Positions 37,605-45,734 of a stretch of DNA of 64,000 bases are shown in pieces. This DNA is from DATDPM01 sp963841995 (GTDB lineage: Bacteria; Pseudomonadota; Alphaproteobacteria; DATDPM01). The position numbers were made by a program, and so were the translations under genes. The first letter of the stretch is position 1, and each line of letters begins with the position of its first letter. The stretch spans positions 304,487 to 368,486 of the forward strand of contig CAWJEX010000017.1 of NCBI GenBank assembly GCA_963841995.1, given 5' to 3'. Below the pieces are notes generated by a model, which saw only the letters and a program-made list of their open reading frames with translations, was not told the DNA's origin and did not search any database.

Positions 37605-37823
37605 TAGAGCATGATCTTGTCAGTTCGAATCGGCTGCGTTGCGCTTTTGGTGCGGCGATCCGCTAGACGCGCCTTGGCGCAATCCAAAGGGCCGGGGTCT
37701 TTTGCCGCCGCAGCGTCGTCGAAGCGCTCGCCCGTAGTCCCTGCTACGCGCTTCGCGCTTCTCCTGCCCGCGGCGCAAAATATCTCCGGCGCAGCCGGTT
37801 CCACCTGACAAGATCGTGCTCTA
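37605..37823 (+). repeat. 219-bp palindromic element with 34-bp inverted arms (MITE/BIME-like)
   Basis: Arms 37605-37638 and 37790-37823 are inverted copies matching at 30 of 34 positions, with outer ends TAGAGCATGATCTTGTCAG and the reverse of TAGAGCACGATCTTGTCAG. The 151-base interior is GC-rich without a credible gene. The first 58 bases recur at 18209-18266. The right arm's TAG is the hemJ stop codon. It resembles REP/BIME-type repeats abundant in Rhizobiales and relatives. Confidence 0.8.
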
Positions 37824-38270
37824 GAACGGCTTTACGACTGCCAAAATCACGATGCCGATCATCAGCAGGGTCGGTACTTCATTGGCCACCCGGTAGAAGG
37901 CGGCCGAGTGGAGGTTCTTATTCTCGGCGAAATCCTTACGCCAACGGGCCAGCAAACCATGAAACCCGGTGAGGACAACCACCAGCGCCAGCTTGGCGTA
38001 AATCCAGCCGCGGCTCCAATCGACCGCGCCGGGAGTGGCCAACAATAAACCGCCCAACGCCACCGTCGCTGTCATCGACGGGTTGATGATCGCGCGCAGC
38101 AACCGCCGCTCCATGATTTTCAGCATTTCCGACGCCGCCGAGCCGGTTTCTGCGCCGCAATGATAAACATAGAGCCGCGGCAAATAGAGCATGCCGGCCA
38201 TCCATGAGATCACGGCGATCACATGGAGCGCGCGTGTCCAGGGCAGCCAGGCGGTGAGCCAATCAGCCAT
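37821..38270 (-). CDS. hemJ: Protoporphyrinogen IX oxidase HemJ
   Basis: A four-helix inner-membrane protein (149 aa) that oxidises protoporphyrinogen IX, the penultimate haem step. The N-terminal WTRALHVIAVISWMAGMLYLPRLYVYH carries the conserved His and Arg. ERRLLRAIINPSM and AKLALVVVLTGFHG follow. ATG 38270 lies 8 bases after the hemH stop. The frame upstream of this ATG runs through hemH and is not coding. Its stop TAG is donated by the adjacent palindromic element. hemE-hemH-hemJ form one operon. Confidence 0.94.
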   Translation of the reverse strand: MADWLTAWLPWTRALHVIAVISWMAGMLYLPRLYVYHCGAETGSAASEMLKIMERRLLRAIINPSMTATVALGGLLLATPGAVDWSRGWIYAKLALVVVLTGFHGLLARWRKDFAENKNLHSAAFYRVANEVPTLLMIGIVILAVVKPF

Positions 38271-38278
38271 TACGCCGG

Positions 38279-39319
38279 TCACCCGATATGAGGACAGCGC
38301 CGGAAATTGTCGGGACAGGCCGCTTCCCCCGGCCGCCGGCAAATCGCCACGCCCGTCGCCTCGGCTTGTTGCACCAAGGTCGCGAGGGCTTCGATAAAGG
38401 CGGGGTCGTCGCCTGCTGTTCCGACCCGAATGTAACGGGGCACGCCGGCTTCCTCCGCAAGCTTCCGGTATTCTATGTCGAGCTCGACCAGGGTTTCGGA
38501 ATGCTCCGAAACAAACGCGATCGGCACGACCACGGCGGCGCGCCGATCGCGGCCGCAGCGCGCGATTTCCTCGTCGGTCGACGGTCCCAGCCATTCGAGC
38601 GGCCCCACCCGGCTCTGATAGCAGATCACATGTTCGAGACCCGGCACATTGAGGGAGGAGACCACCGCGGCAACCGATCGCTCCACTTGCCATTGATACG
38701 GATCCCCCGCGGCAACCAGGCGCTTGGGCAGCCCATGAGCGGAGAACAGGACGCGGGCATTGTGTCCGCTGGCCCTCAAATCGGCGAGTGCTGTCCGAAG
38801 TTTTCCGGCGATGGCGGCAATGAAGCCGGGTGCGGTCGGGTAGCAGCAGAGGACCCGGGTCCCCGCTTCAAGCGAGACCGATTTGGCCGCCTTGCGCCAC
38901 GTATCGAGCGAAGACCCGGTGGTGGTTGCGGAGAATTGAGGGTAAAGCGGCAACAACACGATTCGGTCCGGATCGAAGCGCTTCACATCCGCCGCGGTTT
39001 CTCGGCTCATCGGTTCCCAGTAGCGCATCGCGATGAAAACTTGATAGATGCGTGCACCGCTCCGGTTGAGTGTTTGCTGAAGCGCCTGGGCTTGGGCGCG
39101 GGTGTTGTTGAGTAGCGGCGAGCCCCCGCCCATATGCGCATAGATTTGCCGGGCAATCGGCGCACGCCTTGCCGCGATAAACTGCGCCACCATCCATCGG
39201 ATTGGGAAGGGGAGCCCGATGATCGCTGGATCGTTGAAGAGATTGAATAAGAACGGGCGCACCGATTGGGGCCGGTCCGGCCCGCCGAGATTGAATAGGA
39301 CAACGGCGGTCTTCGCCAT
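38279..39319 (-). CDS. hemH: Ferrochelatase
   Basis: Inserts ferrous iron into protoporphyrin IX (346 aa). It shows VLFNLGGPDRPQSVRPFLFNLFND at the N-terminus, LPLYPQFSATTTGS in the middle, the catalytic His in LFSAHGLPKR, and Glu in AFVSEHSETLVELD. It lies 17 bases downstream of hemE and 8 upstream of hemJ on the minus strand. Confidence 0.97.
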   Translation of the reverse strand: MAKTAVVLFNLGGPDRPQSVRPFLFNLFNDPAIIGLPFPIRWMVAQFIAARRAPIARQIYAHMGGGSPLLNNTRAQAQALQQTLNRSGARIYQVFIAMRYWEPMSRETAADVKRFDPDRIVLLPLYPQFSATTTGSSLDTWRKAAKSVSLEAGTRVLCCYPTAPGFIAAIAGKLRTALADLRASGHNARVLFSAHGLPKRLVAAGDPYQWQVERSVAAVVSSLNVPGLEHVICYQSRVGPLEWLGPSTDEEIARCGRDRRAAVVVPIAFVSEHSETLVELDIEYRKLAEEAGVPRYIRVGTAGDDPAFIEALATLVQQAEATGVAICRRPGEAACPDNFRRCPHIG

Positions 39320-39336
39320 GGCCCTTACTATGGCGG

Positions 39337-40380
39337 TTATAACGGGATTTGGCCAGCCGATGCACCGCCCTCACGGACGAGCCCGACCAATTCTTCGACG
39401 TGTTCTACCGGCGTCTCCGGCAAGATCCCATGCCCCAAATTGAATATGAACGGCCCGCTTCCGAAGCCCTCGAGAATTGCGCGCGCCGCATCCCGAAGCT
39501 TCCGCCCGCCCTCTACGAGAATTTGCGGATCGAGATTGCCCTGCACCGGGCATATCGGCTGTATTTCTTGCGCCGCCCAGGGAATTGGCACGCTTTGATC
39601 GAGGCTCACCGCATCGACGCCCGTTTCGCGGGCGTACTGGGCATAGTTGGTTCCGATGCCCCGCGGGAATCCGATGATCGGCACCTGGGGATGGGCTTTT
39701 TTCAGCCTTGCGACGATCCATTTCGCCGGTTCGATAACAAAGCTCTCCAGCAACGTCCCTTCGAGGACGCCGGCCCAGCTGTCGAAGATCTGGATGACTT
39801 CGGCGCCAGCCTCGATCTGACGAAGCAGGTGTCGGGTCGTGGCTTCGATTAGAAGCTCGATCAGCGCCGTAAAATCTTCGGGCGATTCATCCGCCCAGGC
39901 CTTCGAGATCGTGAAATCCCGGCTTGATCCGCCTTCGAGCATATAGGTTGCGACCGTCCACGGTGCCCCGGCAAAGCCGATCAGCGCCGTTTGCGCCGGC
40001 AGTTCCCGGCGAACGCGGCGGATGATTTCATAGACCGGCGCCAACCGCTCTTCTAATGAATCGAGGGAGAGCCGTTCAAGCCCGGGCTTTCCGGTGATCG
40101 CATCCAAAACCGGTCCGTCGCGAAAATCGACCCGTTGTCCAAGGCCCAGTGGCACCATCAGGATATCGGAAAACAGGATCGCTGCATCCATGCCAAAGCG
40201 CCGGACCGGCTGCAGAGTGATTTCGGTGGCTAAATCCGGGTTCAGGCATAGATCGATGAAACCCGGCAGGAGGGCCCGGATTTTCCGGTACTCAGGCAGA
40301 TACCGCCCCGCCTGGCGCATGAGCCAGATTGGGGGCGGCTTTTGGGTGGCGCCACTGAGTGCTCGAAGGAGGGGCTTCAT
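39337..40380 (-). CDS. hemE: Uroporphyrinogen decarboxylase
   Basis: Decarboxylates the four acetate chains of uroporphyrinogen III to give coproporphyrinogen III (347 aa). PPIWLMRQAGRYLPEYR near the N-terminus and GFAGAPWTVATYMLEGG are signatures, with the catalytic Asp in ILFSDILMVP. It is the first gene of hemE-hemH-hemJ and borders the origin gap, the arrangement described for Caulobacter and Rickettsia. Confidence 0.98.
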   Translation of the reverse strand: MKPLLRALSGATQKPPPIWLMRQAGRYLPEYRKIRALLPGFIDLCLNPDLATEITLQPVRRFGMDAAILFSDILMVPLGLGQRVDFRDGPVLDAITGKPGLERLSLDSLEERLAPVYEIIRRVRRELPAQTALIGFAGAPWTVATYMLEGGSSRDFTISKAWADESPEDFTALIELLIEATTRHLLRQIEAGAEVIQIFDSWAGVLEGTLLESFVIEPAKWIVARLKKAHPQVPIIGFPRGIGTNYAQYARETGVDAVSLDQSVPIPWAAQEIQPICPVQGNLDPQILVEGGRKLRDAARAILEGFGSGPFIFNLGHGILPETPVEHVEELVGLVREGGASAGQIPL

Positions 40381-40495
40381 CGGGAGTTGATCTGCCGGGA
40401 AATCTTTAGCTCCACTACCTTTACTCTATTTAATATGAAAGATAGTGGTGGAGGTGGATGCCTGTGGGAATCGGGGATCATTCTATAGCCGGGTT

Positions 40496-40504
40496 TTATC
40501 CGCA
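40496..40504 (+). promoter_or_regulatory. DnaA-box-like site
   Basis: TTATCCGCA differs at one position from the consensus TTATCCACA. It lies in the left third of the origin gap. Confidence 0.55.
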
Positions 40505-40762
40505 GGGGACAAGCCTTTCAGCCGATAGGGGAGATCAATTGTGAGCGATTGTCCGGATCGAACCGGAAGGGGGCTGCAACGCTAAGATTCTTCGTCAGTC
40601 CACAGGGGGTGAAAAACGGGGTATTCGGGAGTAGAAGCGCGAGTGGGCCCAGTTCTCCCCGTTTCCAGTGAATTCGGAAATAGTTTTCACGGCCGTACAC
40701 AACGAGGAATGATTACGCGCCTGTGCCGAACAAAAATTATTGCAGTGCCGAAGGACGGCGTC

Positions 40763-40771
40763 TTATCCCCA
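40763..40771 (+). promoter_or_regulatory. DnaA-box-like site
   Basis: TTATCCCCA differs at one position from TTATCCACA, 20 bases before the start codon of the PPDK-regulatory gene. A weaker TTATCCCAT follows at 40784 in the same orientation. Confidence 0.5.
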
Positions 40772-40790
40772 TCAACGAGTCTTTTATCCC

Positions 40791-41615
40791 ATGACTGATC
40801 GTTATCATCTCCATCTTGTTTCGGATTCCACCGGTGAGACGATCGCGGGCGTCGCGCGGGCATCCCTGGTGCAGTTCGAGGGAACCGACGTCGTTGAACA
40901 TGTGTGGAATCTGATTCGAACGAAGCGGCAATTGCAACGCGCTATCGAGGGGATCGAAACCAATCTGGGCGTCGTTCTCTTCACGCTCGCTGACGCGAAG
41001 ATGCGTTCCGAATTGGAAACCGCTTGCCGACAGTTTCAGGTTCCGTGCCTTTCGATTCTTGATCCCGTGACTGCAGCCTTGAGCGGGTATTTCGGGGTGA
41101 AGAGCCGCGCCGCCAAGGTCGGCGCTCAGCATGCTCTCGATGCGGAGTATTTTGCCCGCATCGATGCCATCAATTTCGTGCTCGCTCACGACGACGGGCA
41201 GCTGACCAAAGATTTGGATGAAGCCGATGTGGTAATTGTTGGTGTGTCACGAACCTCGAAAACGCCGACCTGTATTTACTTGGCCAATCGCGGGGTCAAG
41301 GCGGCGAATATTCCGCTGGTCCCCGGCTCGCCGCTGCCCGGCGAATTGCTCGCGGCCTCCAAGCCCTTGATCGTCGGCCTGACCAAGGACCCGGCACCCC
41401 TCGTGCAGATCCGGCGCAACCGGCTGCGAGCGCTCAATCAAGAAGAAGAAACCGATTACATCGACCTGGAAAAAGTGAAACAGGAGGTGGCGGCGGCCCG
41501 GCGTATGTTCAATGAGCAAGATTGGCCGATCATCGACGTGACGCGCCGCTCGATCGAAGAAGTGGCGGCGGCGATCATGCAGCTTATCGACCGCAGAGCC
41601 GGTCGGGTCACCTGA
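40791..41615 (+). CDS. Pyruvate, phosphate dikinase regulatory protein (DUF299 kinase/pyrophosphorylase)
   Basis: A bifunctional ADP-dependent kinase and phosphate-dependent phosphorylase (274 aa) that switches PPDK (or PEP synthase) off and on by threonine phosphorylation. The N-terminal LHLVSDSTGETIAGVARA and the P-loop GVSRTSKTPT at 151-160 are diagnostic. ATG 40791 matches the conserved N-terminus; an in-frame upstream start at 40740 would run into the DnaA-box-like site. It is the first gene to the right of oriC, as in other alphaproteobacteria, and begins a tightly packed operon with maf, aroE, coaE and dnaQ. Confidence 0.96.
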   Translation: MTDRYHLHLVSDSTGETIAGVARASLVQFEGTDVVEHVWNLIRTKRQLQRAIEGIETNLGVVLFTLADAKMRSELETACRQFQVPCLSILDPVTAALSGYFGVKSRAAKVGAQHALDAEYFARIDAINFVLAHDDGQLTKDLDEADVVIVGVSRTSKTPTCIYLANRGVKAANIPLVPGSPLPGELLAASKPLIVGLTKDPAPLVQIRRNRLRALNQEEETDYIDLEKVKQEVAAARRMFNEQDWPIIDVTRRSIEEVAAAIMQLIDRRAGRVT

Positions 41616-41617
41616 CC

Positions 41618-42211
41618 ATGCAAGTGATGTTGGCTTCCGCGAGCCGCTCCCGGGCCGAGATCCTGACCAAGGCGGGTGTCGCGTTCACGGCCGAAGCCGT
41701 CAATGTCGACGAATCCGAAATCCGGGCCTCAATGCAGTCGGAAAAAGCGCCGGCGATGGCCGCGGCAAGCACGCTCGCCGAGCTTAAGGCGAAAAAAGTT
41801 TCGACGCGGCACCCCGAAGCATTGATCATTGGCTCGGATCAGATCTTGGAGTGCGGCGGCGCTTGGTTCGGCAAGCCGGCCGATCTCGACGCAGCCCGCG
41901 ACCAACTTTGGGCGTTGCGCGGCCGCACCCACAGGCTGGTCAATGGGACTTGCATCGTGCTCAATGGAACGAAGATCTGGACGTATGGCGATGCACCGGA
42001 ATTGACCATGCGAACGGCCAGCGATGCCTTCATCGAGGCGTATTTGGCGAAAATGGGTGCTCGCGCCCTGAATGTGGTGGGTGCCTATGAAATCGAAGGG
42101 TTGGGCGCGCAGCTTTTCGCCAAGATCACCGGTGATTTTTTTTCCATCCTCGGCTTGCCGCTGCTCCCGCTTCTAGATTTTCTGCGCGGGCTTAAGGCCA
42201 TGCCGGAATGA
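41618..42211 (+). CDS. maf: Maf-family nucleoside triphosphate pyrophosphatase
   Basis: A house-cleaning nucleotide pyrophosphatase (197 aa). It begins MQVMLASASRSRAEIL, contains the catalytic region LIIGSDQIL, and GALN-type VVGAYEIEGLGAQLFAKI. Maf/YceF proteins hydrolyse modified or non-canonical NTPs such as dTTP, UTP or m7GTP; the subfamily is not certain here. The start is two bases after the upstream TGA, and the stop overlaps aroE (ATGA). Confidence 0.94.
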   Translation: MQVMLASASRSRAEILTKAGVAFTAEAVNVDESEIRASMQSEKAPAMAAASTLAELKAKKVSTRHPEALIIGSDQILECGGAWFGKPADLDAARDQLWALRGRTHRLVNGTCIVLNGTKIWTYGDAPELTMRTASDAFIEAYLAKMGARALNVVGAYEIEGLGAQLFAKITGDFFSILGLPLLPLLDFLRGLKAMPE

Positions 42212-43059
42212 CCGGGAGCAACAAGGCCGGATGGGCCGGCGTCATCGGATGGCCGATCGAGCATTCGCTGTCGCCGTGGCTGCACGGGTTTTGGCTGAAC
42301 CGCTATGAAATCGACGGTGCCTACATCGCATTGCCCGTGGGCCCCGCGGATTTGGCGGAAACGCTCAGAATTTTGCCGAGAATTGGCTTCCGGGGCGTCA
42401 ATATCACGCTCCCTCACAAAGAAGCGGCCTTGGAAGCGATGGACGAGGTCGAACCGCTGGCCCGGACCATCGGCGCCGTCAATACGGTGATCGTGCGGGC
42501 CGATGGGACGCTTCTGGGCCGCAACACCGACGCCTTTGGCTTTCTCGAGAACCTGCGCGAGGGTGCACCGCATTGGCACGCGCCCCACAAGCCGGCCCTG
42601 GTCATCGGCGCAGGGGGCGCCGCCCGCGCCATCTGCGTCGCTTTGCTCGACGCCGGCGTGCCGGAAATCTATCTCGTCAACCGAACCGCTCAACGGGCGA
42701 AGGAATTGGCGGAAAAGCTCGGCGAAGAAGTGATCGCGGTCCGCTGGGATGATCATGGTGCGGCGATGGCAAAGGCGTCGCTCGTCGTCAACGCGGCGAC
42801 GCTCGGCATGAAGGGCGAACCCGAAACCGCCCTCGATCTGTCGAAGCTTCCCCGATCTGCGGTCGTCACCGATATTGTCTATAACCCATTGGAAACGCCG
42901 CTTCTGGCGGCGGCCAAGAAGCGGGGCAATGCCGTTGTCGATGGCCTTGGCATGCTGATTCATCAGGCAAGGTCCGGTTTCGAAGCTTGGTTCGGCACCG
43001 CACCGGAACCTACTGCTGAATTGCGCGAATATCTGATTGCGGCCTCGAAGCGGCGATGA
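42208..43059 (+). CDS. aroE: Shikimate dehydrogenase
   Basis: NADPH-dependent reduction of 3-dehydroshikimate in aromatic amino acid synthesis (283 aa). The shikimate-binding IGWPIEHSLSPWLH is at the N-terminus. The catalytic Lys is in NITLPHKEAAL and Asp in GRNTDAFGF. The nucleotide site is VIGAGGAARAI. Start and stop both overlap neighbours by four bases (ATGA), so it is translationally coupled to maf and coaE. Confidence 0.97.
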   Translation: MTGSNKAGWAGVIGWPIEHSLSPWLHGFWLNRYEIDGAYIALPVGPADLAETLRILPRIGFRGVNITLPHKEAALEAMDEVEPLARTIGAVNTVIVRADGTLLGRNTDAFGFLENLREGAPHWHAPHKPALVIGAGGAARAICVALLDAGVPEIYLVNRTAQRAKELAEKLGEEVIAVRWDDHGAAMAKASLVVNAATLGMKGEPETALDLSKLPRSAVVTDIVYNPLETPLLAAAKKRGNAVVDGLGMLIHQARSGFEAWFGTAPEPTAELREYLIAASKRR

Positions 43060-43679
43060 TCGTATTGGGTGTTACCGGATCGATCGGGATGGGCAAGACG
43101 ACCGCGGCGGCGGCCCTGCGGCGCCTCGGCGTACCGGTGTTCGAAGCGGACGCCTGCGTTCACGCCCTCCTGGCCAAAGGCGGCGCTGCCGTGCCGTTGG
43201 TGGCCGAAGCATTTCCGTCCGTGGTTCACGTTGGGATGGTTGATCGGCTTGCCCTGGGCAGGATCGTCTTCGCCAACGAAGCGGCAAGGGAAAAGCTCGA
43301 ACTGATCATTCACCCGTTAGTGCGTCGCGCCGAGACTCGATTTTTGACTGCGGCGCGATCGCATCGCGCCCGGATCGCAGCACTCGATTTACCGCTTCTA
43401 TTTGAAACGGGTGCCGAAAGACTTTGCAACGCGACCCTGACGGTAAGCGCACCACGCTTCCTCCAGGAGGCGCGGGTGCTCAGCCGGCCCGGCATGACCC
43501 GCGCCAAATTGGAGGCTATTCTCGCCAGTCAGTTACCGGATCATGAAAAGCGCCGGCGGGCCGATTTCGTGCTGCCAACCGGAACCGGCCTGCGTCCGAC
43601 CTTAAATCATTTGCGGCGAATCATCAGACTTATGAGACGGAAAGGCAGAAGCATTGCGCGAAATCGTCCTCGATACTGA
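43056..43679 (+). CDS. coaE: Dephospho-CoA kinase
   Basis: Phosphorylates dephospho-CoA in the last step of CoA synthesis (207 aa). The P-loop GSIGMGKTT is at residues 8-16, the substrate-binding FEADACVHALL follows, and LDLPLLFETGAE is the family's DxPLLFE region. It overlaps aroE by four bases and dnaQ by 26 bases. Confidence 0.96.
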   Translation: MIVLGVTGSIGMGKTTAAAALRRLGVPVFEADACVHALLAKGGAAVPLVAEAFPSVVHVGMVDRLALGRIVFANEAAREKLELIIHPLVRRAETRFLTAARSHRARIAALDLPLLFETGAERLCNATLTVSAPRFLQEARVLSRPGMTRAKLEAILASQLPDHEKRRRADFVLPTGTGLRPTLNHLRRIIRLMRRKGRSIARNRPRY

Positions 43680-44325
43680 AACCACCGGCCTTGATCCGGG
43701 ATCCGGCCATCGGATTGTTGAAATCGGCTGCGTTGAGCTGGTCAATCGGATCCCGACCGGCGTTACGTTTCAACGGTACCTGAATCCCGAACGGGCAATG
43801 CCGGCGGAAGCCCGAGCCGTTCATGGCTTGACCGACGAATTCTTGAGTGGCCAGCCGCGCTTTGCCGAAATCGCTGTCGAATTTCTGGAATTCATCGGCG
43901 AAGCCCCGCTGGTCATTCACAACGCCGAATTCGACATGGGGTTCGTCAATGCGGAGCTGCAGCGTCTCGGCATCGCCGCTTTGCCGTCCGCGCGGGCTAC
44001 CGACACGGTGATCATCGCCCGGCGCCGGTTCCCCGGTGCGCCGGCCAATCTCGACGCCCTGTGCCGGCGATTTAACATCGATAATTCAGCACGGTCGGCA
44101 CACGGCGCTCTGTTGGATGCCAGCCTGCTTGCCGAAGTCTATCTCGAACTGGCCGGCGGTCGGCAGGCGGGATTGGGGTTAACCGCGTCGGAAAGCGGCC
44201 AGTCGGTGATCGCCATTAAGCCGGGAACGATGCGGGAGCCGCGGCCACACGCCGCCAACGCCGACGAACTTGCCGCCCACGCCCAATTGATCGCGAAGCT
44301 TAAAGAGCCGATTTGGAAATTGTGA
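43654..44325 (+). CDS. dnaQ: DNA polymerase III epsilon subunit (3'-5' proofreading exonuclease)
   Basis: A DEDDh exonuclease of 223 residues. It begins REIVLDTETTGLDPGSGHRIVEIG with Asp-Glu of Exo I, has VIHNAEFDMGFVNAEL (Exo II) and SAHGALLDASLLAEVYLEL (Exo IIIe with His). The TTG start at 43654 lies inside coaE and is the only start that retains the DTETTG motif. dnaQ next to coaE and secB is the conserved right flank of the alphaproteobacterial origin. Confidence 0.96.
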   Translation: MREIVLDTETTGLDPGSGHRIVEIGCVELVNRIPTGVTFQRYLNPERAMPAEARAVHGLTDEFLSGQPRFAEIAVEFLEFIGEAPLVIHNAEFDMGFVNAELQRLGIAALPSARATDTVIIARRRFPGAPANLDALCRRFNIDNSARSAHGALLDASLLAEVYLELAGGRQAGLGLTASESGQSVIAIKPGTMREPRPHAANADELAAHAQLIAKLKEPIWKL

Positions 44326-44365
44326 CCAATTTGCTGCGGGCCGGACTCCGGCGAGCCGGGCGGCC

Positions 44366-44857
44366 TCAAGCTTGGCCGGCGGGGACTTGATCCTGAAGCG
44401 CAAATTGCCGGCGATAAAGAGCCACGAAATCGATCGGGCTTAGAAACAGCGGCGGAAACCCGCCGTCTCTCGTCACGTCAGCGATAATTCCCCGCGCGAA
44501 GGGGAATAGGAGCCGCGGGCACTCGATAAGAAGTAGCGGCCGTAACACTTCTTGCGGGACGTTGGCGACGGTAAATACGCCGGCATAGACGAGTTCGGCA
44601 ATGAACGCCTGGCCTTCCGCCACCTTGGCGTCGGCCTGGATTTCCAGTGTCACTTCATAGATTTGTTCCTGTAACCCGCGGGCGTTGACGTTGACCTTAA
44701 CCTCGATTTTTGGCTGCTCTTTACCGGCAACGAGGCTGGCGGGCGCCCGCGGATTTTCGAAAGACAGATCCTTGACGTATTGGGCGTTCACCACGAGCGA
44801 ATAGCTCGCCGGATCGGCCATTGTACCGTCGGGTGGATTTACCGGTGTTTCCGCCAT
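44366..44857 (-). CDS. secB: Protein-export chaperone SecB
   Basis: A tetrameric chaperone (163 aa) that keeps preproteins unfolded for SecA. YSLVVNAQYVKDLSFENPRAP and LLIECPRLLFPFARGIIADVTRDGGFPPLFLSPIDF are the family's two hallmark segments, shown here in parts. ATG 44857 is chosen at the normal SecB N-terminus; the frame runs on to 44935 without similarity. It is convergent with dnaQ and divergent from the Tim44-like gene. Confidence 0.96.
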   Translation of the reverse strand: MAETPVNPPDGTMADPASYSLVVNAQYVKDLSFENPRAPASLVAGKEQPKIEVKVNVNARGLQEQIYEVTLEIQADAKVAEGQAFIAELVYAGVFTVANVPQEVLRPLLLIECPRLLFPFARGIIADVTRDGGFPPLFLSPIDFVALYRRQFALQDQVPAGQA

Positions 44858-45047
44858 GGGTCCCTCGAAATCGCCGATGGGGGTAACATGGAAAAGACCT
44901 GCGCACAACCGGGGCTTGACCCCACATTGGCGCATTATCGAAGATCGGATTAATCCTTTGGGAAGGCTCTTTGCGGTTTCATGGGGCCTCGCTTCGGCCT
45001 AAAATGACGAACCGCGCGGCTTGGCCCGGTGCGATGGAGACAGCAAT

Positions 45048-45734
45048 ATGGGCGGCGATTTCGCCTACCTCGACATCGTATTTCTCGCGATGGTCGCGGG
45101 GTTCCTCATTTTCCGCCTGCGGAGCGTCCTTGGCCGCCGCACGGGAACCGAGAAGCGCCCGCCTGATCCATTTCAGCCGCCGGCTGAACCGCGCCGCTTG
45201 GGGCAAGCAACGACACCGGCGGTACCGCCGGCCGCCGAGCGCGCCGGGGCATCGCCGCCGCCTGGGGAAGCATCGCCCGGCGCCCTCGCGCAAGGTTTGC
45301 GGCAGATTGCCGCCGCCGATCCGTCGTTTACGCCGGAATCGTTCGTCACCGGGGCGGGGACCGCTTTCTCCTGGATCGTCGAGGCCTTCGCTAAGGGCGA
45401 TACCAAGGCGCTCCGGCCGCTCCTCCACGATGAGGTCTACAATAATTTCGCGGCGGCGATCGAAGCCCGCACGCGAGCCGGCGAAACCCATGAAACGGTT
45501 CTGGTCGGAATCAAATCGGCGGATTTGCTCGAAGCGCGCCTGCAGAACCGCGGCGCCTTCGTCACCGTCAAATTCGTTTCCGAACAGGTGAATGTCACCC
45601 GCAACCGCGAAGCTGAAGTCATCGAAGGCGATCCGGTCCGGGTCGTCACCATCACCGATATCTGGACCTTCGCCCGCGACATCCGTTCGCGCGATCCGAA
45701 TTGGAGCCTGGTTGCGACCCGCAGCTCGAACTGA
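45048..45734 (+). CDS. Tim44/TimA-family membrane-anchored adaptor
   Basis: A 228-residue protein with one N-terminal membrane segment (DIVFLAMVAGFLIF), a Pro-rich linker, and a C-terminal Tim44-like domain (FVTGAGTAFSWIVEAFAKGD, then LHDEVYNNF). Homologues in alphaproteobacteria (TimA) are proposed relatives of the mitochondrial import motor anchor Tim44 and occur between secB and mltA, as here. The exact role in bacteria is not settled. The start at 45048 fits the membrane segment. Its TGA overlaps the mltA ATG. Confidence 0.92.
   Translation: MGGDFAYLDIVFLAMVAGFLIFRLRSVLGRRTGTEKRPPDPFQPPAEPRRLGQATTPAVPPAAERAGASPPPGEASPGALAQGLRQIAAADPSFTPESFVTGAGTAFSWIVEAFAKGDTKALRPLLHDEVYNNFAAAIEARTRAGETHETVLVGIKSADLLEARLQNRGAFVTVKFVSEQVNVTRNREAEVIEGDPVRVVTITDIWTFARDIRSRDPNWSLVATRSSN

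Larger units (their letters stand above)
40381..40790. other. oriC: Probable chromosomal replication origin oriC
   Basis: This 410-base gap separates divergent hemE and the PPDK-regulatory gene, the position of oriC in Caulobacter crescentus and Rickettsia. It contains two DnaA-box-like 9-mers with one mismatch each (40496-40504 and 40763-40771), several weaker ones, and a short AT-rich block at 40417-40441. No protein gene fits. It also holds two GANTC motifs (near 40468 and 40586), the site of the CcrM methylase of this class. The identification rests mainly on synteny. Confidence 0.82.

Noticed and set aside
38288..39115. Plus-strand frame opposite hemH
   Set aside because: Antisense of ferrochelatase; no ribosome binding site or domain.
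40441..40470. TGTGG-containing bases in the origin gap as DnaA boxes
   Set aside because: They match the 9-base consensus at only six positions, so I did not list them as separate sites.
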